A stretch of 64,000 nt of DNA from Eonycteris spelaea (GCA_003508835.1 PUFA01000116.1:5208001-5272000), one strand, 5' to 3'. Positions 48,442 through 61,775 are shown, counted from the first letter of the stretch. Translations and numbers: made by a program. Notes: generated from the letters alone by a model not told the origin.

Positions 48442-49075
48442 AAGTCCCTCCAGCCATGGCGACTCCCTCTGCTGCCTTCGAGGCCCTTATGAACGGAGTA
48501 ACAAGCTGGGATGTCCCGGAAGATGCCATCCCATGTGAACTGCTTCTCACTGGAGAGGCCTCCTTCCCAGTGATGGTGAACGACATGGGCCAGGTCCTCA
48601 TCGCTGCGTCCTCGTACGGCCGAGGCCGCCTGGTGGTGGTGTCCCACGAGGACTACTTGGTGGAAGCCCAGCTCACTCCCTTTCTCCTCAACGCAGTGGG
48701 GTGGCTCTGCTCTTCCCCAGGGGCGCCTGTTGGTGTGCACCTATCCCTGGCACCTCTGGCCAAAATCCTCGAGGGCTCTGGCGTGGAGGCGAAGGTTGAG
48801 CCAGAAGTGAAAGACTCCCTGGGAGTTTACTGTATCGATGCCTACAACGAAACCATGACTGAAAAGTTGGTCAAGTTCATGAAACGTGGAGGGGGCTTGC
48901 TCATTGGAGGCCAAGCCTGGGATTGGGCCAACCAAGGCGATGATGAAAGGGTTCTCTTCACATTCCCTGGGAACCTCGTGACCAGCGTGGCCGGTGTGCA
49001 CTTCACTGACAACAAAGGAGACACTAGTTTCTTTAAAGTGTCTAAGAAGATGCCCAAGACCCCAGTCTTGGTTAG
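48442..49075 (+). CDS. TCAF1 first coding exon (TRPM8 channel-associated factor 1, N-terminal part)
   Basis: TCAF1 binds the cold-sensing cation channel TRPM8 and promotes its delivery to the plasma membrane. The exon begins after TTTGCAG at 48,441. The start ATG is at 48,456-48,458 in a good Kozak context (GCCATGG). It ends at the donor AG|GTGAGT (GT at 49,076). The coding part, 48,456-49,075, is 620 bp: 206 full codons plus two bases, so the exon ends in phase 2. The protein begins [15 protein letters not shown] and, as I recall the human protein, matches TCAF1 with only scattered differences; TCAF2 is clearly more distant. Visible blocks include [17 protein letters not shown] and [18 protein letters not shown], the repeated N-terminal domain that resembles a glutamine-amidotransferase-like fold. 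The full protein is about 920 residues, so about three quarters, including the peptidase M60-like domain, lies in exons beyond this window. The apparent termination just after codon 206 is intronic. No frame damage is seen. Confidence 0.95.
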
Positions 49076-50755
49076 GTGAGTGCTCCAACCAGGTTAGAGA
49101 GCAGACCTGGTTCTCGTCTGCCGGTTATCCCGCTAACAGAAACGAATGTGGCACTCAGACGTGGATTCACCATAAATCAACTAGATTTTTAAAATACCCT
49201 GAGGCATAGGAGAGGCAGGGTCTAGTGTCTGCTGCCTCCTCAGACCCGACCACTTAGCTCTCTGACAGAAGAAACTGAGTGACCCTTATGTCCCTCAGTG
49301 CCTAGCTTAATAAAGTACGTTGCTGAACCCCAGAGTTGGAATGACTAATCTGGGAAGGTTCATAGCAGGAGATTGCTTACAACTGAAATGTGAGGAAAAG
49401 GAAACCGAACATGAGGGACCCTGTCAGACAAAGACCAGAGAGCTCTGGGAAGTGCTGGAAAGGTCCAGTCGGATGGGATTAGGATGGCAGCAAGAACTAG
49501 AGGATTCAGAAGCAGAGAGAGCAGAAAAGATGGCGCAAGTTATCTGTGCCAAACCTAGGAGGAGTTGGGGGAAGGTTTTCTCTCTGGGGGCAAACGACCT
49601 GCTGGTGGAGAATGAAGGAGTCAGGTGATGGGCGCACAGACAGCTGCACCAGAAGTTTCTGTGAGTGTAGCCCAGCTGTTCTGTCCTCATTGTGCTCCTG
49701 CACCTCGGACCTTGCTGAACATGGAGGAGGTTAGTGGGCGCCCAGGAAACGTTCTTTGGATGGATGGTTGGATGGATGAATGAGAGAGATTAGAAGCTGG
49801 AAGTCCCAGGAGTAGAAAAGGTATATCAGGCCATGCCCTGTGTTGTACATTAAAGCTCTCTGCATTCCCTGGAGCAAAAGGCAGTGGTATTTCTGAGCAC
49901 TGGAAGCAGAGGAAGGTAGGACTGGGTGAGGAGGGCACAGCAGGGGCAGCAGAGAGACAGAGAGAACGACTGGTGGCCTCCCCTTGGCATGGAACTCCCA
50001 GAATTCCCCTCAGCTTCATTCTCACATGTGCAATGAGGAGAGACACAGTTATTCAGGGGCATAGTGACTGAGCAAGTCGATCAAACTTCAGCTTATCCCA
50101 GTGACCTTCATCCTAAGGAATAGGAAGGTAAGACTTGGCCATAATTGTATTTCTTAACAGTTTACTCTCTTTTAGTTGCCTTAAAAGATGTTTACTCCAC
50201 CAAAACCATACCTCTTTTTTCACTGGCTATGCCTAAATCATCTCCCTTCATCAACGATTCCGAATTTGGGGGGTGGTTGGGTTGTATGTGTTGTATACGA
50301 ATGTATGTGCATACACACATGTGAAATCAACTTGAAGGCTAACGCTTGAGGAAAAATCGGACTTAATAAGGAAGTATATAGAATCTACTGTGAAGATTGT
50401 GAGTTATTAGTATTGGTTATTTGCTAGATAAGATTCTATCACAACTCTTGACTATTTATACAGGTAGGTATATCATAGCATTACTCGCATGTTAGCCGTG
50501 TAATTTTTTGACTTGTGGATGGATTGAAGATGGCAATAGTGTTGTTCCTGAGCTAACTGACTGAGATGAAGAAGAAAGTAAAAGGTACACGAGGGTGTGT
50601 CTGTGTGCACATGCACACACACAGAGAAACAGGCTGAGATGAGTGGGGGAAAGAGAAAAGAACCATTTCTCCCCCTTAACCTGCAGTGTTCTTAACGTTA
50701 GTGCTCAGGTACCCAATGCTGAAAGGTAAACACCGAGCTCTCTTCCTCCCGCCTG
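49076..50755. other. TCAF1 intron; no exon recognised
   Basis: Starts with the GTGAGTGC donor. No sequence resembling the next part of TCAF1 was found here. An AATAAA-containing string (TTAATAAAGTACG, near 49,309) could serve as a polyadenylation signal for a truncated transcript, but nothing supports its use. Confidence 0.5.
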
Positions 50756-50759
50756 GTGT

Positions 50760-51400
50760 TGTGGGAGAGAAACTATACATATTTATCAAAAGTCATTAAT
50801 TGTACACTTAAATCAAGAAAATTAAACCTTTATGTAAATTAAACCTCAATAAATCTTTAAAAATAGGTTCTTTTAATAGAACTTTAAAATATAAAGAAAT
50901 AATCAGGATATAATAAGATCCATGTAAGAGTATATGCAATTCATCATTCTAATAGGGAAGAGTAGAACGGGTAAATAAATTATAGAATTATTAATCAACC
51001 ATTACAAATATTATGTTTCCAAGAATATTTAAGGACCTGGGAAAATCTTTGGGGGCACTATTAACTGAAATAAAGTAGTATGCTAACCTGTTGTTCAATA
51101 TATTCCCAATTTTGCTCAAAAAAATATAGCTATGTTTAGAAAATATTACATAAGAAAAAAGCCAAAATATCACTAATGGGTAGATATCTGGAGTGTGGAA
51201 TAATGGTAAGTGATTTTTACTTTTAAACTTTTATTTCCCAAACTTCCTATCAAATTTTACTAATAAGGCATATATTTCATTACCTCACTTCACATGCAAG
51301 AAATTGAAAGACAAGAAAAATAATTCAGAAGTCACATTAAAGGTCTTCTACATCTGTACAGCACACAAGCACTTTTTATTCTCTAAAAAGAAAATATAAA
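50760..51400 (+). mobile_element. LINE-1 3' end fragments
   Basis: AAGTCATTAATTGTACACTTAAAT..TAAATTAAACCTCAATAAATC (50,790-50,860) is a typical L1 3' end. The following 50,870-51,250 stretch (CAACCATTACAAATATTATG, AATGGGTAGATATCTGGAG) resembles another old L1 3' UTR. Decayed. Confidence 0.5.
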
Positions 51401-51449
51401 ACAATTTTCTAATAATTTATTTTTTTTCTCTTTCCTTTCTAATATCTGA

Positions 51450-51640
51450 TATACATACATATATGTGTGATTATGTGTGTGTGGTATTATATATACTATA
51501 TGATATATGTGTGTGTGTGCGCTATTATATGATATATATGTGTATATAGCATGTGTAATATGTGGTGTATGTGTGTATTATATATAATACATAGTATTAT
51601 ATATAATATATGGTATATGTATGTGTGTATGGTATTGCCA
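51450..51640. repeat. TA/TG-rich microsatellite cluster
   Basis: Alternating runs of ATATAT and TGTGTG with TATATAATATATGGTATATG-like units for about 190 bp; imperfect, probably several expanded dinucleotide tracts. Confidence 0.85.
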
Positions 51641-52790
51641 ATACTTTTGAATTATGTTCTTCATGGGGTATTTTATTTTTTAAACTACTTTTTAAATGTT
51701 GCTGGATCTCTTTTTAAAATTTCGTTTTAAAAAGTATTAAATCATAAACACACAATACAATTCTTTTCCCCTTTGCATATTATTTTCCCCATTCATTCAT
51801 AATGATACATTGTGTCATCTTACTATAAACGCTATTTGAATTCTGCTCATATGATTTTTTTATTCTATATAACCTTTAAAATTATATTTGATTCACTCTA
51901 TGCAAATGCAGCATGTGTGCCCTATTTATTTAATCATTGCCTACTGTTGGGTCTTTCTCCACTTATTATACTGTACAAAATACCTTCAAAGCATTTTAGA
52001 AATACTAGACACTACAGGACACTAAGATGCTTTTGTTTAGAATTCGAGAGGAAGGATTGTTTCCATCACAGCCTGAGTGAGGTTCGGATTGAAAGACCCT
52101 TGCGGGTTTAGTTACTCTGCCAAAGTGTCCTATTATTTACTTTTAAACCCTCATTTGAGTATGTAAGTGTGAATTAAGCTTTAATCTTATTACTTTCACA
52201 TTTCTTACTAAATTCTAAACAAGATCTTGGGATCCTCTCAGCCTTCTAAGAGAGTGTCCACAGGTCTTTAAGAAGATAAATCAATTTTTTATCAGAAGAT
52301 GAATCAAATTTTTATCAGAAGAAGTAACTACTTTTATGATCAGGAAAATTAAACCCTAAGTAATCAAAACAAGTGACTGACTTTTAGTCTGGTGAGAATA
52401 TCCACAGACGGCAGGACACGAGCCTTGTCTCACTGCTCTGCCTTCCCGCCTGGAAGGCGTCACGATCTGCATTTAGAATTCCAGCCTCCACCTCCAAAGC
52501 CACCTGTTGTCTGTTCCCTGAGCAGCTTCTCCTTTCCCGTCAGCTTTCTCCTCAGTGGCCCCTGCCGCACCTCCAGCTCCAACAGCAGTGGCTGCCGTAC
52601 TTCATGTACAGACCTGGTCCCACCATCTTTCTATTATCTCATAGGGACAAGCACTGGGTATATTGTCATAAACTACTCACAGCCCCATTGTGGGGCTCAG
52701 GATTCTAGTAAAAGATTCCATATGTCCTGGAAAATGCACAGAATTTACAGAAGGCAGACTTTAGTAAATTCCCATACTCTGGGGCTTGCT
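51641..52790. other. TCAF1 intron; old L1-like DNA, no exon
   Basis: 51,780-52,100 resembles a reversed L1 3' UTR. A short imperfect tandem repeat, TTTTTATCAGAAGA twice, lies near 52,285-52,325. The GC-richer frame at 52,392-52,802 has no splice or domain support. Confidence 0.4.
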
Positions 52791-52794
52791 CTAA

Positions 52795-52910
52795 AATCAT
52801 AATTACCCTCTGTGAGCCTCACCTCTGTCTCTAAAGTGGGATGACTGTCTGGCCTTCGGGGTGGTTGTGAGGATTAAATGAATTAAGAAACATGCTCAGA
52901 GAACCTAAAA
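52795..52910 (+). mobile_element. MIR SINE fragment
   Basis: CCCTCTGTGAGCCTCACCTCTG, CTCTAAAGTGGGATGACTG, GGTTGTGAGGATTAAATG and AAGAAACATGCTCAGAG fit the MIR 3' half. Confidence 0.75.
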
Positions 52911-53895
52911 CTTGAATTGTTTTGATTTCCCATCTCCATGCTATGGTATGTAAGCACACGATGTCCTGAGTGAATATCACTGCCAACCATTGAAACTGAC
53001 CTAGCACCCCTCATCATGACGCTTTGCCCCAAGTCGCACATGTTGTCTCAGTTGTATAAGGTATTGACATTTTAGCTGATATTTTTTCCTACTTCCTCCA
53101 CCAAACTGAGATAGTGTCACAAGGATCAATTGACATCAGTTGACATTTTACCCTCTTTATATACTTAACAATACAGGGACTAGAGACTGAATTGGCTCCA
53201 CCAGAAAAAGGTTTGATGCAAATTAAACAGATAACCAGTCTTAGGGAGGTTTCAGGAGAATCAACCAAAATAGTTTGTCTGCTCTGCCTTTCAGATAAGA
53301 AGGCCCTGGTCTCATTTTAACCCAAATCTCAGGCTTCTATTAAAGAGTTCTAACTCTATATTCAGTCATTTAGCTAGCATTTTTTGAGTGGTTCTGCTTG
53401 AAGTTAGAGCAGATAAAACGAGAAAACTGCGGAATTACTGAAGGTAAACATGAAAAGACTCCCCACAGTGTCTGGACAACAAAAATATCTGCGCAGACAT
53501 TAATAAGCGTATTTATAACAAGGGTCCACAAGTCCCTGCGGGTCATTGCTAGTTTGTTGTATGTCAGGACTGTATAGAATCCTGATTATTGACTGTACGT
53601 CAGATCACGGCCAGACTTGGTGGGCTGAGCGTACTTTCCTAACTAGTGTTGTTTCTTATTGTATTCTTCGCCATATATAGTCAACTTGCGTTAACTGATT
53701 CTCACACAATGAACTAGAAGTTTTTAGCGAATGAATGCAACTGGGATGAGATGCCACCATAGAAGAGAAATCGCTGAGTCTCAATTTAGTTGTCCTTTCC
53801 TTTTCATGAACATTTTTTTAATTTCAAAATATGTGCTTTTTAGGGGGAAAAAATGAAATATCTAGAAGTAGATAAAGTAAAAAGTGAAAGATATT
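52911..53895. other. TCAF1 intron; nothing recognised
   Basis: No exon or clear repeat was identified. Confidence 0.4.
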
Positions 53896-53899
53896 CATC

Positions 53900-55850
53900 C
53901 TCCACCTCTCTTTCTGCCTCTTGCTAATTCCATTCTTCTTCCCAGAGATGATCACTGCTAACAGTTTGGACTCTGTCTTTTCTGACTTTTTCCTACACTC
54001 TTGTGTATGTCTTAGGGTTGGAGTGGGAGAGCTGGAGAGGAGAGGGAAAGACAGAGAGAATCTGCAACTTGCTTTCTCACTTAATATGTCTTGAACATTT
54101 TCCCATATGTGTGTAAAAAGATGTTCATCACCCTTCGGAATTGCTACATAGTGTTTCCCAGTTGGATGGTTCCATAAGTCATTTAAACTTCATGTGTTAG
54201 TACACGTTAAGGTTACTTTCTAATTTTTTCTCTTATAAATCATGATACAGTGAATATTTTCCACTAAAAGGTATTCATTTTAAATATTTTAGAGTTTCCC
54301 GTTAGAAACATCTTGAATTGGAAATCTTTGGACATGTACAGAAATAGAAAATAGAGCAATGAACAAACATACCCATCACCCAGGGACCTCAGTCATCAAC
54401 TCCGGCCTAACATATCGACTCTATATGCCACCCACTCTCTTAGTTTCATTTGAAGCAGTCCCTGTCATTGCATCATTATCCACAAAATGTGTATCTCTAA
54501 AAGATAAAGACTAATTTTTAAACATAACCACAATACTGTAAACACATTTTTTAAACAGCAGCATTTTTTCTGACCTAACAAAATGTAAATAGCAATACTA
54601 TTTTTTGAGAGCACTTTGTAAATATCCAGGGGGTTCTGTACATCTTCATAGTTATCCCTTAGATCAACTGGATTAGTCATTTTTTGTGAATTACTTAATT
54701 TTAATATGCTTGATCTAAAAGAGATTTCTAAAACAATTGCTTCATACCCCCCACTGTGCTTTTGGGACTGAATTTGGCATTTATTTTATATATTTCAAAG
54801 TTATATTTTAGATTTCTAAAAACTTACATAGTTCATTTTTATGGTTTATTCATTTTGTCAATATAAAATATCTGTTTTTGCAACTAATATATTCCACTCT
54901 ATTTTGTCTAATATTATAATTACTATTCCTATTTTATTTGTTTGCTTTATTGATCCTTTTTTAAAAGACTTATCTTTTAAAAAGAATTGTCTCTCAGCAT
55001 CATCTTATTTTTAAACCCAGAGAGACTCTAGGAAAAAAAATCATTTATATAATTGATCAAATTGGTGTTCTAGTTACTTCATCTGGGGAGAAGTGGGCAG
55101 GGTATAGAATTGTTATGCTTTCTTGTTGCTTTTTTAAATGTTTGCTGATTGGTTAAGTTTCTTTTCCCTTTTCCCTGTTTTAAAATTACACATAGTTTTT
55201 CTATTCTTTCAAAGTTACCTTTAATTTTTTTTCAACTCTTTAAATTTTTCACATGGGGAAGTTGCAAGAATAAGATAATGATAACTGTACCCTTCCCCTA
55301 AATTCACCAGAGTTTAGATTTTGTCACATGTGTTATATAAACACGCAGGGACAGATTATTTTTCCTGAACATTTGAGAAAAACTTTTAGATACCATGAGA
55401 CTTGACACTTAATACTTCAGCATGCATCTCCTAAAGACAATGGCATTCTCCAGCTTAACTACAACACTAATGTCCATATTCAGATCTCTCCAATTGTCCT
55501 AACTACGTCTTAAAAAATGTACAGGTTCCAATCAAATAGTTGCAGCTTTTATTTTTCAAGACATCAGCATTTTTGAAGTATCCAGCCCAGCTCTTTCATG
55601 GAATACCCCTCATTTGGATTTGTCTAATTGTTTCCTCCTGATTACACTCAGTTCAAACATTTTGGCCAGAATACTACATAAGTGACATTGCGTTCATCAC
55701 AGTGTATCAGGGGGACGTGAGGTCAGTTTATAAATTGTTGGCAATTTTTGAATTGGTCATTCAGTTAAACCTGAGTTTGCGAGATTTTCCTATTGTACGA
55801 GTACCTTTCTCCCCTTTTTAACTAACTTAGTCTACGGTATGACAATTTGA
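53900..55850 (-). mobile_element. Old LINE-1 3' UTR sequences
   Basis: CAGAGATGATCACTGCTAAC, TGCAACTTGCTTTCTCAC, ATGTCTTGAACATTTTCCC, then 54,300-54,420 (ACCCATCACCCAGGGACC) and 55,310-55,830 (CTTCAGCATGCATCTCCTAA, TCTCTCCAATTGTCCTAAC, CATTTGGATTTGTCTAATTG) all resemble L1M 3' UTRs. Strand is set from the first part; the rest could come from separate insertions. Confidence 0.5.
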
Positions 55851-55984
55851 GACTATTCACATCCTATTCACCAACAACGCTTCGCCCACTGGTTTTGTGA
55901 TCTCGATGGTCTTTGCGTTAGTCAGTATTTATAAAAATGTTTACTTTTACCACTTGGATAGCGTCCTGTACTGCTTCCATAAAG

Positions 55985-56205
55985 ATTCATGTCAAGTATC
56001 ACCTCCTCCAGACACTGTCCCTGCCACCTCTCCTATTCTAATATAGATGGCTCTCTTCTGTGCTCCCATGGCAACCTGACACTAGGACTGACCCCGGCAG
56101 AGTTCCTCCCAGAATTGGCTGCATCCTTCTGTCACAAGGTGCCTCCCTTCCCACCTTCACATTGGTTGTTGGTTTTGTGATGGTTTTTAAATTTTGTGTG
56201 TCTTA
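55985..56205 (+). mobile_element. LINE-2 fragment
   Basis: GTCAAGTATCACCTCCTCC, AGACACTGTCCCTGCCACC and CTCTCTTCTGTGCTCCCATG follow the usual L2 3' half order in forward orientation. Confidence 0.65.
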
Positions 56206-57055
56206 GTATCACTATATACTCATAGACCCTTTGTTTTTTTTTCATTTTAAATCGAATGTGTTGTAATTCGTTTCTAGCTGGCATTTCTGAAGTCCAGTTG
56301 TTTCAAATTTGGCAAGCAGAAGCCCCACTGAGCTGACTCCTGAGTCCTCTGACATGCCCCATCAGTTTTTTAATACTTAATTTCTGGCACAACAAGAAGA
56401 GAAGGTTTACCTTGTCCTTTTCCAGTCCAAGACCTGGGTTCAGCTGTTTCTTCGAGGAGTCCTGGTTCCTTTAGCGTGAATGGTATTGGAAGCCAAACCC
56501 ATCTAGGTATGCTCATTGCTGTTAGACTGTCTTCATTTCGGACCCCTAAGAAGACATAGCCAGGAAATATGTATCTTTTAATCGTAAGTCCGTACCAATA
56601 TCCCGAATTTTAATCCAGAAGCACAGGATTCTTCTCCTTCACGCATACCATTTCTAGCTTTCTTCTCCCATAGTGAGAAACTGGTTTCCAGCAACTTCGG
56701 TATGTGCTCGTTTGCTCATTTCCTACAGTGCTACAGAATAACGCCATGCTGTTACCAAGGGCAGACTTACAAACTTAAGGTCAAATTTTTCTGTATTTTT
56801 TTTTTTTTGGTTGTTCTCTGAATATACTACATGAAGCAAGAACGTTTAAGTACTCTGTTCAAAATTACTTGGATTTTTTTTTCCATTGGCCCTATTTTTT
56901 TAATGAGAGTTTTCCCTCATATTTGTTGTTTTAATTTTAATTTTTGAATGGGTAAACTATTGGCATGGTTACGACAGCAGAATGCATACTCTTTTTAAGT
57001 GCACACGAAACATCCATGAAGCAAGACTATATGTTGTACCATAAAATGTGTCAAC
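56206..57055. other. TCAF1 intron; nothing recognised
   Basis: No exon; several poly(T) runs (for example T12 near 56,797) only. Confidence 0.4.
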
Positions 57056-57744
57056 GAAATTAAAATGTTTGAAATCATACATAGCATGTTCTGATCACAG
57101 TGGTATTAAATTAGAAATCAATAACATTAACAGATCTGGAATATCTCAATATTTTTAATTTAAAAAACACAAATACTCTAATAAATAAGAAATTATGTAG
57201 GAAATTAGAAAATATTTTGAACTGAATAAAAATGAAACACAACATGTCAAAATTTTTGAACTGCAGTTAAAGCAGTGTTAGAGGGAAATTTAAATGCTTT
57301 TATTCGAAAGGTGAAAATTTCAACTCAATGTCCTAAGTTTCCACATCAAGAAGCTAAAAAAAGGAAAATCAAATAAAACCCAAAATATTTGGAAGGAATA
57401 GAAGATAATAAAGATGAAAGGAGAAATGAAATTGGAAAGAGAAAAATAGTAGAGAAAACAAAACCAAAAGCTGGTTAGTCGGGAAAGAAATAAAACTGAT
57501 AAATATCTAGGTACAGATTATGACAATAAGAGAGAGGACACAAATTACAAATTCCAGGAATGGAATAAGGGACATTAATACAGATCCTACAGACATTAAA
57601 AGGATAATAAGGGAAGATTGCAACAGGTTTATGCCAATATATTTGACAGATGAAATGGACAAATTTCCTGACAGACAAAAACTACTACAATTGACACAAG
57701 AAGAAACAGAAAATGTTAAATGAGTTGAACTGTAGTTAAAAACA

Positions 57745-58000
57745 TTTCAATATGAAATGCAACGTGGTAGCCTAGAAAACATTAGTGGGGAAACTGGTGA
57801 AATTTGCACAAAGTCTGGAGTTTAGTTAATAGTATTTTACCAATGCTAACTTCTTAGTATTGACAAATGTGCTATGATTATATAACATGTTAACATTAGG
57901 GAAACCAGGTAAAAGTGTATAGGAATTCTCTGTACTATATTGGCAACCTTCATACTTTTAATTTTAAAATAAAAATTTTATTTAAAATCAACGATGCAAA

Positions 58001-58039
<39 letters not shown>

Positions 58040-58045
58040 AGCCCC
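57745..58045 (+). mobile_element. Nested L1 3' end with (AAAT)n tail
   Basis: About 300 bp reading GCTATGATTATATAACATG, GGGAAACCAGGTAAAAGTG, AGGAATTCTCTGTACTAT, ATTTTAAAATAAAAATTTT and ending in (AAAT)n. The L1 ORF2 text runs GTAGTTAAAAACAT before it and CCCCCGCCAAAACAAAC after it, the expected adjoining ORF2 sequence, so it was inserted into copy a. No clear target duplication was found. Confidence 0.65.
57996..58040. repeat. (AAAT)n microsatellite
   Basis: About ten to eleven AAAT units, the expanded tail of the nested insertion. Confidence 0.9.
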
Positions 58046-60194
58046 CGCCAAAACAAACAAACAAACTCCAGGCTCAGGTAGCATCACTGATGAATTTTAT
58101 CAGACATTCAAGGAACAAATAATACTAACCCTACATGGACTCTTCTAGAAAATAGGAGAGGAGGAAAATTTTTACGTCTTGATTTATAAACCAGTCTTTT
58201 TCTGATACCAAAACCAGAGAGAGATATTTCAAGAAAACTACAGAATAACATCCCTGGTGATATGCCCTAAGAATAAGAAAAAGCCAGGAAGGATACTACC
58301 TGCTCTCACTGCTTTTACTCCACATTGCACTAAAGGTCCTAGCCAGTGCAATAAGAAAAGTAAAAGAAGGCATAAATTAAAAAATTAACAACTAAACCTA
58401 TGTTTATGTGCAAAAAAAAATGACCCTTTGCATAAAATTTGTTTTAATCTATAATAAAGCTCAGTAACTGATTTAGCAAGGTTGCAGGCTACAAGGTCAA
58501 TATACAAAAATCAATTTTATTTTTATATACTAACAGCCAAAAAGTTGTCATTGAAATTTAAAATACGATATTATCTAGCACAGGACTCAAAATCATGAAA
58601 TACAAATAAGTATAACAAAATATGGTATAAGAACTGTATGCTGAAAACTACAAAACATTACTGAGAAATTAAATAAAACCTAAAGAAACGGAGAAATATA
58701 CCACGTTGATGGATCAGAAACCTGATATTTTTAAGATTTTTCCCAATTGACATATAGATTCAGTGCAATCCCAAGCAGAGTTCAAATTGATTCTTAAATT
58801 ACAAGCAAATGAAGGGTGCTAACATAACCTAATTTCGAGACTTACTAGAAAGCTAATCAAAACACTGGTTTTGGCATAAGAATAGACATACAGATGAATG
58901 AAACAGAGTAGATAGTTCAGAAATAGACCCACAATTTATGCTCGATCATTTTTTGCCAAAGGTGCCATGGTAATTCAAAGAGGAAAAGATAATTTTTTCA
59001 ACAGATGGTTCTGGAACCCTTATGGGGAAAAAAAATGAATCTTGAAGTTTATCCCATTCATATAAAAGAAATAATTAAAAATAGATCTAGACTTACATAC
59101 AGAAGTTAAAATTTTCAAATTTCTAAGTGGATGCACAGGAAAAAATATCTGTGACTCTGAGGTAGGCAAAGATTGCCTAGATAGGACAGAGAAAGTACAT
59201 GAGTCATAAGAGGAAAAGATTGATAAATCAAACTTTATAAAAAAAAATAATAACTCCTGCAGTTCAATATAGAGCATTAAAACAAAAAGGCAAACCACAC
59301 ACTGGAAAAATATTTGCAATACTTATATCTGACAATAGACGTGCATTCAGAATACATAGAGAACTCTCTTACATCTCAATGAGAAGTCAGACACAGTACA
59401 AAAATAAATAAAAGGGCAAAACATTTTAACACACTTCACAGAAGATGATGTAGGAAAGGCCAGTAAGTCCATGAAAAGATTCTCGGCATCTTCGTCCTCA
59501 GAGAAATGCAAACGAAAACCGCACTTAGCTACCCCACACCCCCACTGGAATGGCTGAAATTAAGACTCGCAAACCAAGTGTTGGCATGAATGTGGAGCAG
59601 CTGGAACTCTCATGCGTTGCTCCTGGGAATGTAAAATGAAACCACCACTTTGGAAAACAGTTGGCAATTTCTGTAAAGTTCAACCTACACTTATCATACC
59701 ACCCAGCCATTTCACCCCTGAGCGTCCTAAAGAAATGAACACACGTCGCACAGAAACTTGTACGTGAACGCTCACAGCAGCGAGCCCCAAACTGGAAGCT
59801 ACACAGGTGACCATGAACAGATGGACGGGTGAACGAAGTGGGGTGCATCCATGCACGGCAGTGAAAGCAGATGAATGACCGACAGGCCAACAACGTGGAT
59901 GCCTCTCACAAAACTATTCCAAGTGGCAGAAACCGAGCACCAGAGGACATATTTTATTATTACATTTACATGAAACTTTAGAAGAGGTTAATCTAATGGA
60001 TACTGAAAGCAGCCACATCAGTAGTTGCCTGAGGGCTGGAATGGGGCAAGGGGTAGCTTTTAACAGTTACGGAAAGGTTATATATTTTTATGGTGATTAT
60101 ACAAGTATATAAATGTAGCAAACACTCATCAAGATGTACACGTTAAGTGGGTGAATTTATCACATGTCAGTGAAGCTGATTTTTAAAATCAGCA

Positions 60195-61775
60195 TGTTTA
60201 ACGTAATATTGAGGGAAAACAAAGCTGGAGGACTGACACTACCCAACTTCAAGACGTCTGCAAAGCGCAGTAACCAAGCGCGTGTGGTATTAGTGAAGGA
60301 ACAGACAGAGACCGCCGAACAGAAGAAACAGCCCAGAAATAGACCCCATGTAAATGCAGTCATCTGATCTTTGACAAAGGAGCAAAACGATAAAATGGAG
60401 CACAGGCAGTCTTTTCGACGAATAGTGCTGGAATAACTGGACATCCACATGCAGAAGAATGAGTCTAGACATAGACCTTACACCCTTCGCCAAAAATCAA
60501 CTCAAAATGGATCATAGCGCTAAACGTAAAACACAAAACTATAATAAAACTTCTAGAAGATAACACAGGAGAAAACCTAGATGGCCTTGACTATGGCTTT
60601 GACTTTATAGATACTCACCAAAGGCACAATCCATGAAATAATGGATAGGCTGAACTTCATTAAAATTAAAGACTTCTGCTCTGCAAAAGAAGTGCCGAGA
60701 GAATGAGGAAGCAACCCCGACTGGGAGGAAATATTTGCAAAAGACGTGTAATAAAGGATTATTATCCAAAATACACAAAGAACTCTTAAAACTCAACAAT
60801 AAGAAAGCAATCTGATTTAAAAATGGTCCAAAGACCTTAAAAAACACTTCACCAAAGAATACATAGAGATGGCAAATAAGCATATGGAAAGATGCCATAT
60901 CATGTGTCCTCAAGGGCATGCAGAACAACGAGATGCTGCTACACACCTATTAGGATGGCCAAAATCTGAAGCACCAATAACACAGGCTGGTGAGGATGTG
61001 GAGAAACAGGAACTGCCATTCACTGCCGGTGGGAATGCAAAACGGTATGGCCACTTTGGAAGACAGTTTGGCGATTTTTTATAAAACGAAACATGCTCTT
61101 GATCGTATCCTTTAGCCATCACACTGTTTACCCAAAGGGGTTGAAACTTCTGTCCACAGAAGAATTTGCGCATGGATGTTTATAGCAGCTTTATTCATAA
61201 TTGAAAAAATATGAAAGCAACCAAGGCGCCTTTCAGTCGGTGAACGGGTAAACAAACTGGTACACCCAGACAATGAAATATTCAGTACTGAGAAAAGAAA
61301 TGCGCTATCAAGCCATGAGAAGACATGGAGGAACCTTAAATATGCAAGGTTAAGTGTATGATTCCAACCAGATGACATCCTGGAAAAAGCAGAACTATGG
61401 AGCAGTAAGAAGATCATTGGGGGTGAGATGGGAGGATGACCAGGCAGAGCACAGAGGATTTTTAAGGCAGTGAAAATACTCCGTATGATACCATGACAAT
61501 GGATGTATGTCATAACTGTATACATTTGTCCAAACCGTAGAATGTACAACAACAGGGATGAACCTAATGTAAACTATGGACTTAAAGTGATAATGCTGTG
61601 TTATCATAGGTTCATCAGGTGTAACAAATGTACCAGTCTGGTCAGGGATGTTGACAGTGGGGGAGGCTATGCATGTGTGGGGGCCCAGGGTACGTGGGAA
61701 ATCTCTGTACCTTCCCCTCGCTTTTGCTGTGAACTTTAAACTGCTCTAAAAAAATAGTCTTATTTTTTTAGTTGG
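60195..61775 (+). mobile_element. LINE-1 copy b, ORF2 C-terminal part and 3' UTR
   Basis: Opens with AACAAAGCTGGAGGACTGAC and runs through ATAGACCTTACACCCTTCGCC and AACTGCCATTCACTGCCGG to the 3' end (GATGTTGACAGTGGGGGAGG, GGGAAATCTCTGTACCTTCC, AACTGCTCTAAAAAAATAG), resembling L1MA. It abuts copy a in the same orientation. Frames are broken. Confidence 0.8.

Larger units (their letters stand above)
57060..60190 (+). mobile_element. LINE-1 copy a, 5'-truncated, ORF2 broken
   Basis: Starts inside ORF2 (ACCAAAAGCTGGTTAGTCGG; ACAGATCCTACAGACATTAA; AAAGGATAATAAGGGAAG). A nested insertion at 57,745-58,045 interrupts it, and it continues with TCCAGGCTCAGGTAGCATC, through the RT and C-terminal parts, to a 3' UTR end (CATCAAGATGTACACGTTAAG..AAGCTGATTTT, about 60,125-60,190). 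Multiple stops and frameshifts. Confidence 0.8.

Noticed and set aside
48411..49088. Minus-strand frames overlapping the TCAF1 exon
   Set aside because: They are antisense shadows of a conserved coding exon that is clearly on the plus strand.
60160..61552. Minus-strand frames of 90-146 codons at 60-61.5 kb
   Set aside because: They are reverse-strand readings of L1 ORF2 and 3' UTR sequence.
57060..61775. An active LINE-1
   Set aside because: The copies are 5'-truncated and have many stops and frameshifts in ORF2, with no ORF1.
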